Shown here: positions 1 to 8,585 of the stretch, piece by piece
Layout of the letters: every line of letters begins with the position of its first letter
Numbering within the stretch: the stretch's first letter is position 1
From: Labilibaculum sp.
GTDB lineage: Bacteria > Bacteroidota > Bacteroidia > Bacteroidales > Marinifilaceae
Direction of reading: 5' to 3'
Length of the DNA stretch: 64,000 nucleotides
Assembly (NCBI RefSeq): GCF_963664555.1
Contig: NZ_OY761461.1
Coordinates: 3,100,001 to 3,164,000, forward strand
The notes under the pieces: model-generated
Databases searched by the model: none
What the model was told of the DNA's origin: nothing
The model's input: only the letters and a program-made list of their open reading frames with translations
Translations under genes and position numbers: made by a program

Positions 1-115
1 ATTCCACAGTCCAATCATAAGTTAGATCAGGAAAGCCATTAATGATCAACACACTAATAACCGAGAGAAATAAAACTACTGCCAGCACAACAACTACTAT
101 CACCTTTTTACTCAT
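1..115 (-). CDS. N-terminal fragment of a small membrane protein (cut by window edge)
   Basis: An ATG at 115 on the minus strand opens a frame that runs off the left edge after 38 codons. It starts MSKKVIVVVV and continues with a long hydrophobic run ending near INGFPDL, so it has a single N-terminal membrane anchor or an uncleaved signal. Nothing in the visible part identifies a family. The charged MSKK start followed directly by a membrane segment is typical of a real start, but the rest of the gene is outside the window. Confidence 0.5.
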   Translation of the reverse strand, partial: MSKKVIVVVVLAVVLFLSVISVLIINGFPDLTYDWTVE

Positions 116-752
116 TATCAAAATATTACGTTGCAATGTGAAACCACTTTAAGTTAAGAGTCACCTTAAATCACTTGGTAATATAATAAAATATCACCTT
201 AATTGAGTCAACTTCCTTTATTCCTTTGTCTGCTTTTTTCTGAGGTAAAGTCCAAAAACATTACTAAGTAATGAATTTAATATTTCGCATAGTGCGAAGG
301 CAGATTCAAGCTATCAACCAAATATTATAACACATGATGGATAAAATTAGTATTCTGAATACATCCATAAATATCAAATAAAACATGATTAAACCGAAAG
401 AATTCCAGAGTTGAATTACAAAATGTATTTTGAGAAAAGATTGAATAATCTGATGGTATTTAACAATAATATCTGAAGGAATATTAACTTATTCCGATGC
501 AGGTTGATATTGAGACATTAAAAATCAAATATTATGCTTTTATTATTTGCTAACCGCTGTTAACCGTTGCTAAAAAAGAGATCAAAACCAGTATCCGAAA
601 AGGCATTATCAAAATTCACAAACTCTATTTTTTTTGATTAAAAGACGAAATTAAAATAGATAAATTAGAATCAAATGAGTAATTTATGGATTGATAAATT
701 CAATTCTGAAACACTCTATTTTTAACACTCTATTAAAGAATAATCAACCGAT
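116..752. other. AT-rich intergenic gap with nothing recognisable
   Basis: No ORF with coding character was found between the divergent genes that start at 115 and 753. The sequence is strongly AT-rich. It holds a short direct repeat of AACACTCTATT just before the VOC gene (about 710-735) and a near-repeat of GTTAACCG around 553-570. No convincing promoter box or RNA gene was seen. Confidence 0.5.
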
Positions 753-1127
753 ATGAAAAAGCATTTTTTAGGCTTACGAACTACCATATACAAAACAAAT
801 GAACTCACAAAAGCTAAAAACTGGTACTCCAAAGCTTTTGAAACTTCTCCCTATTTTGATGAAGATTTTTACATTGGATTTAATATCGGTGGATTTGAAT
901 TAGGCCTTTTGCCGGAGACAGATTCAAATGTTTCGAAAACAGATAATGTTTTATCATACTGGGGAGTTGATGATATTAACAAAGCATTCTCACATTTAAT
1001 AGAAATGGGTGCTGTAGGTCATGAACAACCTACAAATGTAGGGGGAGAACTTTGGGTAGCAAGTGTAAAAGATCCATGGGGAAATGTTATTGGCATCATA
1101 TACAATCCGGATTTTAAAGCCCAGTAA
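753..1127 (+). CDS. VOC (glyoxalase/bleomycin resistance-like) family protein
   Basis: A 124-residue protein of the vicinal-oxygen-chelate fold. It opens with LGLRTTIYKTNELTKAKNWY, the usual first beta-alpha unit, and ends with VKDPWGNVIGIIYNP, the DPxGN motif common near the C-terminus of glyoxalase-like proteins. The length equals one VOC module, so it would act as a dimer. Family members bind metals or small ligands; the substrate cannot be read here. The stop codon is 3 nt before the start of the patatin gene, so the two are probably co-transcribed. Confidence 0.8.
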   Translation: MKKHFLGLRTTIYKTNELTKAKNWYSKAFETSPYFDEDFYIGFNIGGFELGLLPETDSNVSKTDNVLSYWGVDDINKAFSHLIEMGAVGHEQPTNVGGELWVASVKDPWGNVIGIIYNPDFKAQ

Positions 1128-1130
1128 TCG

Positions 1131-1880
1131 ATGAAAATAGGAATAGCACTAGGAGGTGGAGGCGTTCGGGGCTTTGCTCATTTGGGTGTATTAAAAGCAC
1201 TCGAAGAGAAAGGAATTCGTCCCGATCTAATTTCCGGCGTTAGTGCGGGAGCAATAATTGGTGCTTTTGTTGCCTCAGGCTACACTTATGAAAAAACGCT
1301 GAAGATTTTAAAAAATAAGAGTCTGATGGCCTACTCCAAATTGCATTATCCTAAATATGGATTGTTTGGTTTGGATGGATTAAAAGAAGACATTCAAAAA
1401 CACATTAAAATCAAGAAAATTGAAAATTTACAAATTCCGTTATTTGTTACAGTATCGAATTTAAACGATGGCAGGGTTGAATATGTTAAGGAAGGAGATT
1501 TAAGCACTTATCTTTTAGCCTCGGCCAGCATTCCTGTACTCTTTGCTCCTGTTCTGATTGATGGCAAAATGTATTCCGATGGCGGACTATTCGACAACCT
1601 TCCTATTTCTCCCTTATTGCAAAAATGCGATGTAATTATTGCTGTAAATGTGAGTCCGGTTCATAAAATTGAAAAGTTTGATAATCTGGTTCAGGTGGCA
1701 TCCCGAACTTTTCAGTTAGGAGTTCACTCAAATAGTATTCGTCACAAAGAAAGATGCTCTTTATTTATTGAGCCAACCGGCTTGCGGGAATATGAAATTC
1801 TGAATGGAAATCACGCTCAGGAAATTTTTGAATTGGGATACAATTACACAAAAAGTTTAGAAATCGCTCCGTTTGAATAA
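1131..1880 (+). CDS. Patatin-like phospholipase (RssA-type)
   Basis: A 249-residue serine lipase of the bacterial patatin/RssA type. The oxyanion motif GGGGVRG is at residues 8-14, the nucleophile elbow GVSAG carries Ser38, and the DGG motif carries Asp150, so the catalytic Ser-Asp dyad is intact. There is no signal peptide or membrane segment, which suggests a cytoplasmic acyl hydrolase acting on phospholipids or lysophospholipids. The ATG lies 3 nt after the VOC stop, which supports an operon. The true substrate is unknown. Confidence 0.88.
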   Translation: MKIGIALGGGGVRGFAHLGVLKALEEKGIRPDLISGVSAGAIIGAFVASGYTYEKTLKILKNKSLMAYSKLHYPKYGLFGLDGLKEDIQKHIKIKKIENLQIPLFVTVSNLNDGRVEYVKEGDLSTYLLASASIPVLFAPVLIDGKMYSDGGLFDNLPISPLLQKCDVIIAVNVSPVHKIEKFDNLVQVASRTFQLGVHSNSIRHKERCSLFIEPTGLREYEILNGNHAQEIFELGYNYTKSLEIAPFE

Positions 1881-1965
1881 ATGACAAATAGAAATTATCC
1901 CAAACCAATAATTTTAACTTCAACAAAGAAGATATTGTATTGCAAATCCTATCAAAATCACTCTC

Positions 1966-2415
1966 ATGAATTCAAAAGCAACTCAAGCTTTAGAGGCATT
2001 TCAATCGGGAATGAATTGTGCCCAGTCGGTGCTGTTGCCATATGCCAACGATTATAAATTTGATGATAATTTGGCTTACCAAATTTCAAGTGGATTTGGG
2101 GATGGAATGGGAAGGCTTCAAAAAACCTGTGGTGCTGTTAGCGGTGCATTTATGGTTTTGGGAATTCATAACTGCAAAAAATACAGCAACCATCAGCTCC
2201 AAACTGAAAACAATCGAATTTTAATTCAGGAATTTAATCGCAAATTTGTACTAAAGCACAACTATACAAATTGCAATGAACTAATAGCCTGCAATCTAAA
2301 TACCGAAGAAGGACAGGCTTACGCTGAAAAAAATAATATAAAAGAAAGAATCTGTGAAAAATGCATAATCGATGCCATCGAAATTGTAGATTCACTGATT
2401 AATAACTTCAAATAG
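1966..2415 (+). CDS. C_GCAxxG_C_C family (putative redox) protein
   Basis: A 149-residue protein with the cysteine pattern of the C_GCAxxG_C_C family: NCAQSV near residue 17, CGAVSGAFMVLG near residue 60, then further cysteines including CEKC near the end. Members are found widely in anaerobes, often near redox or metal proteins, and are thought to bind a cofactor or metal, but no reaction is established. There is no signal peptide. It is followed by a terminator shared with the convergent cysteate synthase-like gene. Confidence 0.85.
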   Translation: MNSKATQALEAFQSGMNCAQSVLLPYANDYKFDDNLAYQISSGFGDGMGRLQKTCGAVSGAFMVLGIHNCKKYSNHQLQTENNRILIQEFNRKFVLKHNYTNCNELIACNLNTEEGQAYAEKNNIKERICEKCIIDAIEIVDSLINNFK

Positions 2416-2421
2416 ATTTCA

Positions 2422-2456
2422 ATAAAAAAGCAGGCCTTAAGCCTGCTTCTTTTTAT
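2422..2456. terminator. Bidirectional terminator between convergent genes
   Basis: Arms AAGCAGGC (2428-2435) and GCCTGCTT (2441-2448) pair perfectly around a CTTAA loop, with an A-run on the left and a T-run on the right. It can end both the C_GCAxxG_C_C gene on the plus strand and the cysteate synthase-like gene on the minus strand. Confidence 0.85.
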
Positions 2457-3805
2457 ATTATTTCCGAAGACTCTATTTTAAAGAGCTTCTCCAACACCTC
2501 TTTCAGTGAATCTAGTTCCGGATTAATTTCGAAGATATGAGATGGTTTCAGATAACAAACCTCTTTTTCTCTTTTAAAACGCTCTTCGCCTCCTCCGGTT
2601 ATATTCAGCATGATGCAAGCCTTTTTATTGATATTTCCTTCCTGCACATATTTAATTAAACTGGCTACAGCAACAGCAGAAGCAGGATGAATATCATTTC
2701 CTTCAGTCTCTTCAAATATTTTGGCCGCTTCCATTGCTTCATCGTTAGTAGCCTTTAACACATCACCACCCGCGTCCTTCATCGCATCAAACATCCCTCC
2801 AACAATTGAATAAGGAGGTTTGCGATTCGACAACACTTTGGCCAGGATTTCTTCCACTTGTTTTCTCGCCAAATTATCGTCCAATGGCAACATTTCCCTC
2901 GAATCAGCTTTCCATGCATCATACATCGGTAAAAATGGAGCATTCTGAGACACCATCAATTTCATTTTATTGGAACCAAAACGACCGTCTTCAATAAAGC
3001 GAAGATTAGCTTCCCAAGCAGCAATTGCTCCTGTTCCGCTGCCAACAGCCTGAAAATAATAATCAGGAATTTTGCCAATCTCTGTTACCGCAGAAAGAAC
3101 AGTAGTTCCCATTCCATCTCTTCGAGCCACATTTTTAGCTCCGCCTTCAGTAATGAAACCGTCCAGCTGACAGGCCAGATTCGATAAATGAATCGCATCA
3201 AAATAATCGCTTCCCGATTTTGTTGCAATCAATCTAACATTCTCCTCAATTGGCTCATCGAACCAAAGCGCATCAATATTATCCTCAGGAACACAAAGCA
3301 GCAAAGGAATACGATTATCGGAACATACTCTTGCAAATGCACGGGCAGTATTTCCTGCAGATGCAACCACAAGTACTTGTCCCGTGTCACTCAACCTGCC
3401 ACTTACCGAAAAAGCCTCTGTTTCTTTAAAAGAGCAGGTTCTAAAATTTGCTCCTTTTTCGGGCCAGTATCCACTAAATGTGATATATAAATTTTCTAAA
3501 CCCAAATATTTAGACAATCCTTCACTCTTATAAGTTGCCGGAGCAGATGATCCTTCCAATATTCTGTGGACAGGCAACCAATCGGCGAACTTATAAATTC
3601 CCAATGAGTTATCCTTAAGTTCAAGTTGCCTTTTTTGATATTTAGTTCTTATCAAACAAGCTTTTTCTTCAGCAGGAGCATCCAAAGTCCACCCTTCATC
3701 TTCAAATTTATTTCCTGTCTGTAAAGACTCAAGAATATATTCAGTAGCTCGAAAATCTATAGCCATTTTTTCATGTTTTGATTTTGAAAGCATAAAAATA
3801 GACAT
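2453..3805 (-). CDS. Cysteate synthase-like PLP-dependent enzyme
   Basis: A 450-residue fold-type II PLP enzyme related to threonine synthase and, more closely by its overall pattern, to cysteate synthase, which makes L-cysteate from O-phosphoserine and sulfite. Visible motifs are GANFRTCSFKETEA (the lysine is the likely PLP Schiff base), ASAGNTARAF (phosphate/substrate loop) and AVGSGTGAIAAWEA (PLP phosphate loop). The N-terminus lacks the zinc-ribbon-like start of archaeal homologues. In Bacteroidota, cysteate feeds sulfonolipid (capnine-type) synthesis; that role is inferred, since no acyltransferase partner lies nearby. An internal ATG at 3766 (MAIDFRATEY) is an alternative start. It stands alone between convergent and divergent neighbours. 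Confidence 0.75.
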   Translation of the reverse strand: MSIFMLSKSKHEKMAIDFRATEYILESLQTGNKFEDEGWTLDAPAEEKACLIRTKYQKRQLELKDNSLGIYKFADWLPVHRILEGSSAPATYKSEGLSKYLGLENLYITFSGYWPEKGANFRTCSFKETEAFSVSGRLSDTGQVLVVASAGNTARAFARVCSDNRIPLLLCVPEDNIDALWFDEPIEENVRLIATKSGSDYFDAIHLSNLACQLDGFITEGGAKNVARRDGMGTTVLSAVTEIGKIPDYYFQAVGSGTGAIAAWEANLRFIEDGRFGSNKMKLMVSQNAPFLPMYDAWKADSREMLPLDDNLARKQVEEILAKVLSNRKPPYSIVGGMFDAMKDAGGDVLKATNDEAMEAAKIFEETEGNDIHPASAVAVASLIKYVQEGNINKKACIMLNITGGGEERFKREKEVCYLKPSHIFEINPELDSLKEVLEKLFKIESSEII

Positions 3806-4132
3806 TTTGGATGGCTTGATAAACTTTTTTTAACTATTTAGAAACATTTCCTCTAAGCTTTCCAATCAATTCCTTCCAATAAAAAATGCGAACAGAATTA
3901 ATTACAGCTGACATTCAACAGCTTGATTAAAAAAAAACACAAAATGCCCAATTCAGACTTGCAATTTATTCGATTAATAAAAAACACATTCAAACAATAC
4001 TGTTTTTCATTTCACTTTTTGGCACAAAAGCTTATATTTAACAATCAGAAATTTTATTTGCAAATCATGGTTTTTCATAAGAATTAATTTCTATATTCTT
4101 ATGAATAAAACATTTGGAAAACACATATTTTT
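3806..4132. other. Divergent intergenic region, no clear site
   Basis: This is an AT-rich gap between divergently transcribed genes (cysteate synthase-like on minus, Gfo/Idh/MocA on plus). It must hold both promoters, but I could not find a TAnnTTTG/TTG pair with correct spacing in either direction. Confidence 0.4.
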
Positions 4133-5122
4133 ATGACTATTAAATGGGGAATTTTAGGTGCAGGAAAAATAGCAAAGAAATTTGCAGAAGATTTTAAAGT
4201 TGTTACAAACGGTACTATTTTAGCTGTTGCATCAAGATCACAGAACCGCTCCAACGAATTTGCGAATGAATTTGAAATTCCGGAAGCATATTCTTCCTAT
4301 GAAGAAATGGTGAAAAATTCAGATATCGACCTTGTGTACATTGCTACGCCTCACAATTTTCATTTGGAACATGTCAGGCTCTGCCTGAATAATGGAAAAT
4401 CTGTATTGTGCGAAAAACCGGTCACAGTAAACTCAGCGGAATTTACCATTCTTCAAAATTTGGCCAAAAAAAAGAACTTATTTTTTATGGAAGCTCTTTG
4501 GACCTATTACCTGCCGGCCATTATTAAAGCCATAAATTGGATTCGGGAAGATAAAATAGGCGAAATTAAACAAGTACAGGTAAGTTTTGGTTACACTGGC
4601 AATATGGATGAAAAAATGCGGTTGGCAAATCCAGATTTGGCGGGTGGTGCCTTATTGGATATTGGAATATATGGTATTGCCATGGCTGAGTTGGTGTTTG
4701 ATGAGGAAATTGAAGACATACAGGCTATGGCTCATTTTTCTGAAACAGGTATTGATGATTACAACAGCATTCAATTGAAATATAAAAGTGGCGGAATCGC
4801 ACAAATTTCAAGTTCTTTTGTTTCCGAACTTAAAAACGAGGCCGTAATATACGGTACCAAGGGACGAATAGAAATCCCTCAATTTTGGATGGCTAAAAAA
4901 GCGTTTTTGATAAGTCCTGATGAAAAATTAGAGTTTATCAATAACGAATTGCAACTTGGGTACAATCATGAAGCTTTTGCTGTAAATGAATTACTAAAAA
5001 AAGGAGCAATTGAAAGTTCTGTAGTACCTTTAATAAAAAGTAAAAGCATATTATCAATAATGGATCAAGTAAGGAAACAAATTGGTTTAAAATATCCGTT
5101 TGAAAAGCAATTGTATGAATAA
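4133..5122 (+). CDS. Gfo/Idh/MocA family NAD(P)-dependent oxidoreductase
   Basis: A 329-residue two-domain sugar/diol dehydrogenase. The Rossmann motif GILGAGKIA is at residues 6-14, and the CEKPVTVN motif carries the conserved Lys95, which in this family helps bind substrate and nicotinamide. The C-terminal half includes GGALLDIGIYGI, the family's conserved substrate-side motif with the Asp-x-Gly pair. Closest in pattern to trans-1,2-dihydrobenzene-1,2-diol/xylose dehydrogenase-like members. No signal peptide, so cytoplasmic. It overlaps the next small gene by 8 nt (ATGAATAA), so the two are translationally coupled. The substrate is unknown. Confidence 0.87.
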   Translation: MTIKWGILGAGKIAKKFAEDFKVVTNGTILAVASRSQNRSNEFANEFEIPEAYSSYEEMVKNSDIDLVYIATPHNFHLEHVRLCLNNGKSVLCEKPVTVNSAEFTILQNLAKKKNLFFMEALWTYYLPAIIKAINWIREDKIGEIKQVQVSFGYTGNMDEKMRLANPDLAGGALLDIGIYGIAMAELVFDEEIEDIQAMAHFSETGIDDYNSIQLKYKSGGIAQISSSFVSELKNEAVIYGTKGRIEIPQFWMAKKAFLISPDEKLEFINNELQLGYNHEAFAVNELLKKGAIESSVVPLIKSKSILSIMDQVRKQIGLKYPFEKQLYE

Positions 5123-5582
5123 AAACGACATCATATTGGGCAAAGGTATCTTAGGAATTCAATTTGGCATGCTTCGTGCCGAAGTTGAAAAAATACTGGG
5201 AAACGCAGATGATGTTGGAGAATATTCCCTTTCTCCTGACGAAGTAAGCATCACTCTTTTATATATTGACAAAGGGCTTAGCTTCACGTTTGAAGCTATC
5301 GATCAGTACAGACTTAGCTATATCTCGGTTCTCAATGAGCAGTACAGTATTTTTCAATTTATTAAAGTTGGTTTGAGCAAAAAAATGCTGCTGGCTGAAT
5401 TGGAACTTTTTCAACTTGGAGAGCCAGAATTTGAGGACGTTGGTTCAGAAGAATTTCCAACTCATGAATTGATATTTTTCCCTAATGAAAATCTGCATCT
5501 TTGGCTGGATAACAATCAAATTTCAGAAATCCAATTTGGCCCTTTCTTTGATGATTTTAAAACAATTATATGGGAAGATTAA
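5115..5582 (+). CDS. Conserved-looking hypothetical protein, 155 residues
   Basis: I do not recognise this family. The preferred start is the ATG at 5115, which overlaps the upstream stop codon in ATGAATAA; a TTG at 5100 would add five residues. The protein is acidic, soluble and lacks a signal peptide. Its start, GKGILGIQFGMLRAEVEKILG, resembles the 'weak-start, then small alpha helix' layout of BamE/SmpA-like modules and may be repeated in IFQFIKVGLSKKMLLAEL, but this is only a visual analogy. Tight coupling to the oxidoreductase suggests a shared role. A terminator overlaps its stop. Confidence 0.7.
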   Translation: MNKNDIILGKGILGIQFGMLRAEVEKILGNADDVGEYSLSPDEVSITLLYIDKGLSFTFEAIDQYRLSYISVLNEQYSIFQFIKVGLSKKMLLAELELFQLGEPEFEDVGSEEFPTHELIFFPNENLHLWLDNNQISEIQFGPFFDDFKTIIWED

Positions 5583-5597
5583 TAATCTTCCTTTTTT
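5573..5597 (+). terminator. Rho-independent terminator overlapping the stop codon
   Basis: GGAAGATT (5573-5580) pairs with AATCTTCC (5584-5591) around an AAT loop, followed by six T. The left arm contains the last codons of the hypothetical gene and the loop includes its stop. Confidence 0.85.
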
Positions 5598-5786
5598 ATT
5601 CTCATCATTCATATAAATTGTGTCTTTCGGGTTTTCTACCAAAATTTAAATCCATTCACAAGCCAATAAATGTTCCACAATCACTATGACAGCTGTTGCC
5701 TGCTAAAATATTTTTTATAAATTGCGCCCATATTAAAACAAGGAGTTACGGCTCTATCACAACTTTTATTACTTCCTAATCAAAAA

Positions 5787-5809
5787 AGTTTAGCCGGTTC
5801 CGGCAAACT
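5787..5809. promoter_or_regulatory. Candidate operator dyad upstream of acyl-CoA synthetase
   Basis: AGTTT-A-GCCGG (5787-5797) and CCGGC-AAACT (5800-5809) form a 10-bp dyad with a two-base centre and one unpaired A. It is a GC-rich island in AT-rich DNA, about 95 bp before the acyl-CoA synthetase start, where a TetR- or FadR-type repressor site would be expected. There is no T-run, so a terminator is unlikely. The rest of the 5598-5902 gap shows nothing further. Confidence 0.45.
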
Positions 5810-5902
5810 ACGAAAGATGGTTTTTCAATTGTTAATTGATGTATTACTGATAATCACATCACGGGTTAATTGTGTTCAATTGGCTCATTTACACATAAAA
5901 GA

Positions 5903-7525
5903 ATGAACAAACTATCTTACGAGCACGGAAGCTCGAATGTGCCTCTTTTAGGCGAAACAATTACTGAACGACTTCGCAAAACGGTCGAATTATTTGGCGA
6001 TAGAGATGCCTTAATTGTACCTTATCAAAATTACAAAGCAACATATCTTGAGTTTTGGCAACAAATTGAGGACGTTGCAAAAGGATTACTTGCATTTGGT
6101 GTAGAAAAAGGAGACCGGGTTGGAATATGGTCGCCAAACAGACACGAGTGGGTAATTGTTCAATTTGCCACAGCCAGAATTGGCGCTATTCTGGTAAATG
6201 TTAATCCGGCCTATAAATCAGCAGAACTTAAATTTGCCCTTCGTCAATCAGAAATTAGTATTTTGATTATGTCGGAAGGATTTCGAAAAACCAGCTACAT
6301 CGAAATTATTCAGGAGGTGAGACAATCCTGCATTCATCTAAAGCAAATTGTAATTTTAGATCGGGATTGGCATGCGGTGATTGAAGCTGGCAAGAGAATT
6401 TCAACATCTCAAATCGAAGAAATAGAATCTCAACTTCAGTTTGATGATCCAATCAATATTCAATACACTTCAGGAACTACAGGTTTTCCAAAAGGAGCCA
6501 CTTTAACGCATCACAACATTTTAAACAACGGTTACTTTATTGGTGAGCGATTGCATTACAATGAAACGGACCGCGTTTGTATACCGGTACCGTTTTACCA
6601 CTGCTTTGGAATGGTATTAGGCAATATGGCATGCATTACGCATGGTTCTGCTATGGTTATTCCGGGTGAGGCATTCGAAGCTGAAACCGTATTGCAAACC
6701 GTTCAAAACGAAAAATGCACCTCACTTTACGGCGTCCCTTTGATGTTTATTGCGGAACTCGAACATCCTAATTTTAAAAAATATGATTTAAGCAGTTTGC
6801 GCACCGGTATTATGGCGGGAGCATCCTGTCCTGAAAAAGCAATGCTTGAGGTTCAGGAAAAAATGAACATGAAAGAAGTAGCCATTTGCTATGGCATGAC
6901 AGAAACCTCTCCTGTTTCCACTCAAACATTTGTTAATGATGAATTGAGTAAACGAGTAGGAACGGTTGGTAAGGTTCATCCTCATCAGGAAATTAAGATT
7001 ATCAATCCCGAAACGGGAAAGATTGCTGCACGTGGCGAAAATGGTGAATTCTGCACCCGGGGATACTCCGTAATGCTTAAATATTGGAACAACGAAGAGG
7101 CAACCAAAGCGGTTATCGATAATGCCGGATGGATGCATACCGGTGATTTGGCAAGCATGGACGAAGACGGTTACGTAACCATTACGGGTAGAATAAAAGA
7201 CTTGATTATTCGCGGTGGTGAAAACATTTCTCCGTTCGAAATTGAAGAATTCTTTCATTCTCACGAAAGCATTAGCGAAGTATATGTAATTGGTGTACCC
7301 GACTACAAATACGGCGAAGTTGTAATGGCTTGGGTGAAGTTTAAAGAAGGCAAATCGGCCACTGAAGAAGAACTTAGAGATTATTGCAAGGGACAAATTG
7401 CGACTTACAAAATCCCAAAATATTTTAAATTCACAAGCGAATTCCCAACTACCGTAACGGGGAAAATCCGTAAAGTTGAAATGAGAGATATTTCGAGTAA
7501 AGAATTGGAGTTGGTTGGACGATAA
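5903..7525 (+). CDS. AMP-forming acyl-CoA synthetase
   Basis: An adenylate-forming enzyme of 540 residues that activates a carboxylic acid (probably a medium/long-chain fatty acid) to its CoA thioester. The P-loop YTSGTTGFPKGATLTHHN, the YGMTETSP motif, the TGDLA motif, the hinge GRIKDLIIRGGENISPFEIEEF and the C-terminal catalytic lysine in TVTGKIRK are all present, so it should be active. I chose the ATG at 5903 (MNKLSYEHG); the longer frame starts with a weak TTG at 5870. It is followed by a strong hairpin and then by an acetate transporter. A dyad upstream suggests repressor control. Confidence 0.9.
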   Translation: MNKLSYEHGSSNVPLLGETITERLRKTVELFGDRDALIVPYQNYKATYLEFWQQIEDVAKGLLAFGVEKGDRVGIWSPNRHEWVIVQFATARIGAILVNVNPAYKSAELKFALRQSEISILIMSEGFRKTSYIEIIQEVRQSCIHLKQIVILDRDWHAVIEAGKRISTSQIEEIESQLQFDDPINIQYTSGTTGFPKGATLTHHNILNNGYFIGERLHYNETDRVCIPVPFYHCFGMVLGNMACITHGSAMVIPGEAFEAETVLQTVQNEKCTSLYGVPLMFIAELEHPNFKKYDLSSLRTGIMAGASCPEKAMLEVQEKMNMKEVAICYGMTETSPVSTQTFVNDELSKRVGTVGKVHPHQEIKIINPETGKIAARGENGEFCTRGYSVMLKYWNNEEATKAVIDNAGWMHTGDLASMDEDGYVTITGRIKDLIIRGGENISPFEIEEFFHSHESISEVYVIGVPDYKYGEVVMAWVKFKEGKSATEEELRDYCKGQIATYKIPKYFKFTSEFPTTVTGKIRKVEMRDISSKELELVGR

Positions 7526-7548
7526 AATATCCCCAATTTTAACTAGAC

Positions 7549-7582
7549 ACAATCCTCATGTATGTATTTACATGAGGATTGT
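7549..7582 (+). terminator. Strong hairpin after acyl-CoA synthetase
   Basis: A perfect 14-bp stem (ACAATCCTCATGTA at 7549-7562, TACATGAGGATTGT at 7569-7582) with a six-base loop sits 23 nt after the stop. The tail ATTCTTTCTG is only moderately T-rich. Confidence 0.7.
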
Positions 7583-7775
7583 ATTCTTTCTGTGCTTCCC
7601 TCCTCTTTTTCAGACCTTTTATTATCATTTCCTTTCAATCAAAATTCTATTTCCCCAATAATAATGATGCTTATTCCTTAATTATCATGAGCTTACAGAT
7701 TACAAAACAAAAATACAGCCTAAAAGCATGTTTTATAACTACTTAGATAGAGTACCAGCCTTTTGATCAAATTGC

Positions 7776-7783
7776 TAGTTTTG
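7776..7783 (+). promoter_or_regulatory. Bacteroidota -7 box of the SatP gene
   Basis: TAGTTTTG matches the TAnnTTTG consensus exactly and is followed by GC, 32 nt before the ATG. A clear TTG box about 20 nt upstream was not found, so the promoter may need an activator or may be weak. Confidence 0.45.
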
Positions 7784-7814
7784 CGATCTGAAAAATCAGA
7801 ATAAAAATATAAAG

Positions 7815-8384
7815 ATGAGCAACGTAAAATTAGGTAATCCGGCTGTAGTCGGACTTGGTGGGTTTGGATTGACAACCCTTTTATTGCAGTTTCATAACAT
7901 TGGATTGTGTGGATTAGGTCCTGTTGTTGCAATGGGATTTGTTTTTGGTGGACTGGCACAGCTTATGGCTGGTATGCTCGAGCACAAAAACGGCAACAAT
8001 TTCGGTTTTGCAGCATTTTCCGGTTACGGTTCATTTTGGATTGGTTTAGGTGTTATCTGGCTGATGAATTTTTACGGAGTATACAAATCATCGACCACTG
8101 ATGTTGGATATTACCTGGTTGCATGGACCTTATTTACTGTTATTTTATGGGTAGCATCATTCTTTATTCATGCTGCAATGGCTACCACTTTTACTACATT
8201 ACTTATTGGTTTCATTCTTTTGGACTTAGGTCATTTTGGATTTCCAATTTTAGATGAGGTAGCTGGATACGAATTGATTATTTGTGCATTATGCGCTTGG
8301 TACATGATGGCTGCCATCATTATTAACGACGTTGCTGGTCGTACAATTTTGAAAATGGGTCAACCATGGATCAAAGCAAAATAA
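7815..8384 (+). CDS. satP: Acetate/succinate transporter (GPR1/FUN34/YaaH family)
   Basis: A 189-residue protein with six membrane segments, matching the usual length of SatP/YaaH. It begins VKLGNPAVVGLGGFGLTTLL, the NPAPLGL-type signature of the AceTr family, with a conserved aromatic-rich pore region (GFAAFSGYGSFWIGLG). It should move acetate or succinate with protons through a hexameric inner-membrane complex. Its position after the acyl-CoA synthetase suggests a link to short-chain acid uptake and activation, although a strong hairpin separates the two. Confidence 0.85.
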   Translation: MSNVKLGNPAVVGLGGFGLTTLLLQFHNIGLCGLGPVVAMGFVFGGLAQLMAGMLEHKNGNNFGFAAFSGYGSFWIGLGVIWLMNFYGVYKSSTTDVGYYLVAWTLFTVILWVASFFIHAAMATTFTTLLIGFILLDLGHFGFPILDEVAGYELIICALCAWYMMAAIIINDVAGRTILKMGQPWIKAK

Positions 8385-8429
8385 TATTCTCTTAAATTCA
8401 ACTCATTTCGAGTAGAGTTTAACTGAACT

Positions 8430-8480
8430 AAAAAGAGGTAAACCGAAATTTTCTCAAATCAGATCGGTTTGCCTCTTTTT
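8430..8480 (+). terminator. Terminator after satP
   Basis: AAAAAGAGGTAAACCGA (from 8430) pairs with TCGGTTTGCCTCTTTTT (ending at 8480), 17 positions with one G-U pair, and ends in a T-run. The A/T flanks make it usable in both directions. Confidence 0.85.
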
Positions 8481-8585
8481 CTGTCTCAACTTTTTACCAC
8501 AAAGTACTTCACAAAATAACAGGAAGTACTCCTTTCCTTTTTCTTACTTTGTGCACCTTTGCGTTTCCTTTGCGGTTAAACCAAG

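Noticed and set aside
6788..7552. 254-codon frame on the minus strand
   Set aside because: It is antisense to the well-supported acyl-CoA synthetase, whose motifs cover the same bases; the minus translation has no family pattern and is rich in Phe/Asn as expected for a shadow frame.
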